6,304 nt of DNA from Candidatus Roizmanbacteria bacterium CG_4_10_14_0_8_um_filter_39_9 (lineage in GTDB: Bacteria; Patescibacteriota; Microgenomatia; UBA1406; GWC2-37-13). Of the stretch, positions 5,725 through 6,304 are shown one piece after another (position 1 is the stretch's first letter; every line of letters begins with the position of its first letter). The notes beneath the pieces are model-generated. The model had not been told where the DNA came from and made no database searches. It saw only the letters and a program-made list of their open reading frames with translations. The stretch spans positions 1 through 6,304 of the forward strand of contig PFLF01000012.1 in NCBI GenBank assembly GCA_002784505.1. Direction: 5' to 3'. A program made the position numbers and the translations under genes.

Positions 5725-6203
5725 TGAAAAATCAAACTGCATTTACGTTTATCGAAGTGGTTGTTGCTATGGGGGTCGTTTCAATTTTGTTTGGGATTGC
5801 ATCAACCGATTTGTTTCATATTCATTATCGAACCAACCTGACAAACTCCGTTACCACCACTATAGCCGATATCCGTCAACAGCAATTGCAAGCAATGACC
5901 GGCTCAACAAACGGAGCGGGGGTTGGAGACAATTATGGGGCTTACCTCACACAACATGAATATACTCTTTTTAAAGGTACATATTCACCAACTGATCCTG
6001 AAAATCGAACCGTAACTCTTGAATATCCTATTGAGTTGAGATCCATATCATTTCCCTCATCAATGATTGTTTTTGCAAGTGGAAGCGGTGCCATTGTCGA
6101 CTTTAGCATAAGTCAACACAGTTTTGGACTTATTAACTTGGTAAATGGAGAGCAAAAGACCATCGATTTTAATTCTTCGGGAATTCCCGTCAGCGTTTTA
6201 TGA
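5724..6203 (+). CDS. Type IV pilin-like pseudopilin (GspH/FimT-like)
   Basis: The 159-residue prepilin-like protein has a six-residue leader MKNQTA followed by FTFIEVVVAMGVVSILFGIA, with E11 at the +5 position and one hydrophobic helix (about 7-28). That is the class III signal cut and N-methylated by prepilin peptidase. The residue before the predicted cleavage is Ala6 rather than the near-universal Gly. The globular part starts with an amphipathic helix rich in Gln (IADIRQQQLQAMTG). It continues as a beta-rich domain including YGAYL, EYTLFKGTYS and SMIVFASGSGAI, wording typical of GspH/FimT minor pseudopilins. No cysteines occur. It probably primes or tips the pilus rather than forming its bulk. 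It overlaps pilC by one base and the following prepilin gene by ATGA (6200-6203). Confidence 0.88.
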   Translation: MKNQTAFTFIEVVVAMGVVSILFGIASTDLFHIHYRTNLTNSVTTTIADIRQQQLQAMTGSTNGAGVGDNYGAYLTQHEYTLFKGTYSPTDPENRTVTLEYPIELRSISFPSSMIVFASGSGAIVDFSISQHSFGLINLVNGEQKTIDFNSSGIPVSVL

Positions 6204-6304
6204 TTATAGAAAATAAACAATCAAAAAATGGACAAACTTTTATAGAGCTTATTGTCGTATTTGCGCTGTTAGCTCTTCTTTTGCCTGTTCTTCTTGTTGG
6301 GCTT
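6200..6304 (+). CDS. N-terminus of a second prepilin-like protein, cut by the window edge
   Basis: Thirty-five residues are visible from the ATG overlapping the previous stop (ATGA, 6200-6203). An 11-residue leader ends in Gly (MIIENKQSKNG) and is followed by QTFIELIVVFALLALLLPVL, so cleavage after G11 leaves E16 at +5, the conserved pilin glutamate. The residue at +1 is Gln, where Phe or Met is usual. The hydrophobic helix continues to the edge with Pro29 inside it. This is clearly a type IV pilin-like signal; whether it is a major or a minor (GspI/J-like) subunit cannot be told from this fragment. Confidence 0.85.
   Translation, partial: MIIENKQSKNGQTFIELIVVFALLALLLPVLLVGL

Overview
The window looks like a chromosomal piece of a bacterium with a compact, AT-leaning genome. 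I suspect, without proof, a candidate phyla radiation (Patescibacteria) lineage. The reasons are genes that overlap by 1 to 4 bases, no convincing Shine-Dalgarno sequence before any start, -10-like elements so close to start codons that the mRNAs would be nearly leaderless, small GC-rich palindromes and short tandem repeats inside a reading frame, and a minimal type IV pilus operon. TGA serves as an ordinary stop after four genes here (2607, 2984, 4666, 6203), so a code that reads TGA as an amino acid is not in use.

Left third (1-1944, minus strand): an adenosylhomocysteinase gene runs off the left edge. Twelve bases upstream of it is a PfkB/ribokinase-family gene of the adenosine-kinase-like type. 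Together they form a short S-adenosylhomocysteine disposal operon: the first enzyme makes adenosine and homocysteine, and the second probably phosphorylates the adenosine to AMP, which pulls the reversible hydrolysis forward. The kinase gene carries two in-frame, repeat-built insertions.

Middle (1945-2229): a 108-base divergent promoter region separates the two operons. It is followed by a 52-residue gene for a small protein with a very basic N-terminus and one membrane helix.

Right two thirds (2230-6304, plus strand): six genes follow with every junction overlapping (ATGA or TAATG). They are a stand-alone histidine phosphotransfer (HPt) protein, a single-domain CheY-like receiver, the pilus assembly ATPase (PilB/GspE), the inner-membrane platform protein (PilC/GspF), a GspH/FimT-like pseudopilin, and the start of a second prepilin that runs off the right edge. 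The motor ATPase, its membrane platform and the pilin subunits are thus encoded together. The HPt and receiver proteins at the front suggest a phosphorelay that tunes pilus assembly. No histidine kinase, prepilin peptidase or retraction ATPase is visible in the window.
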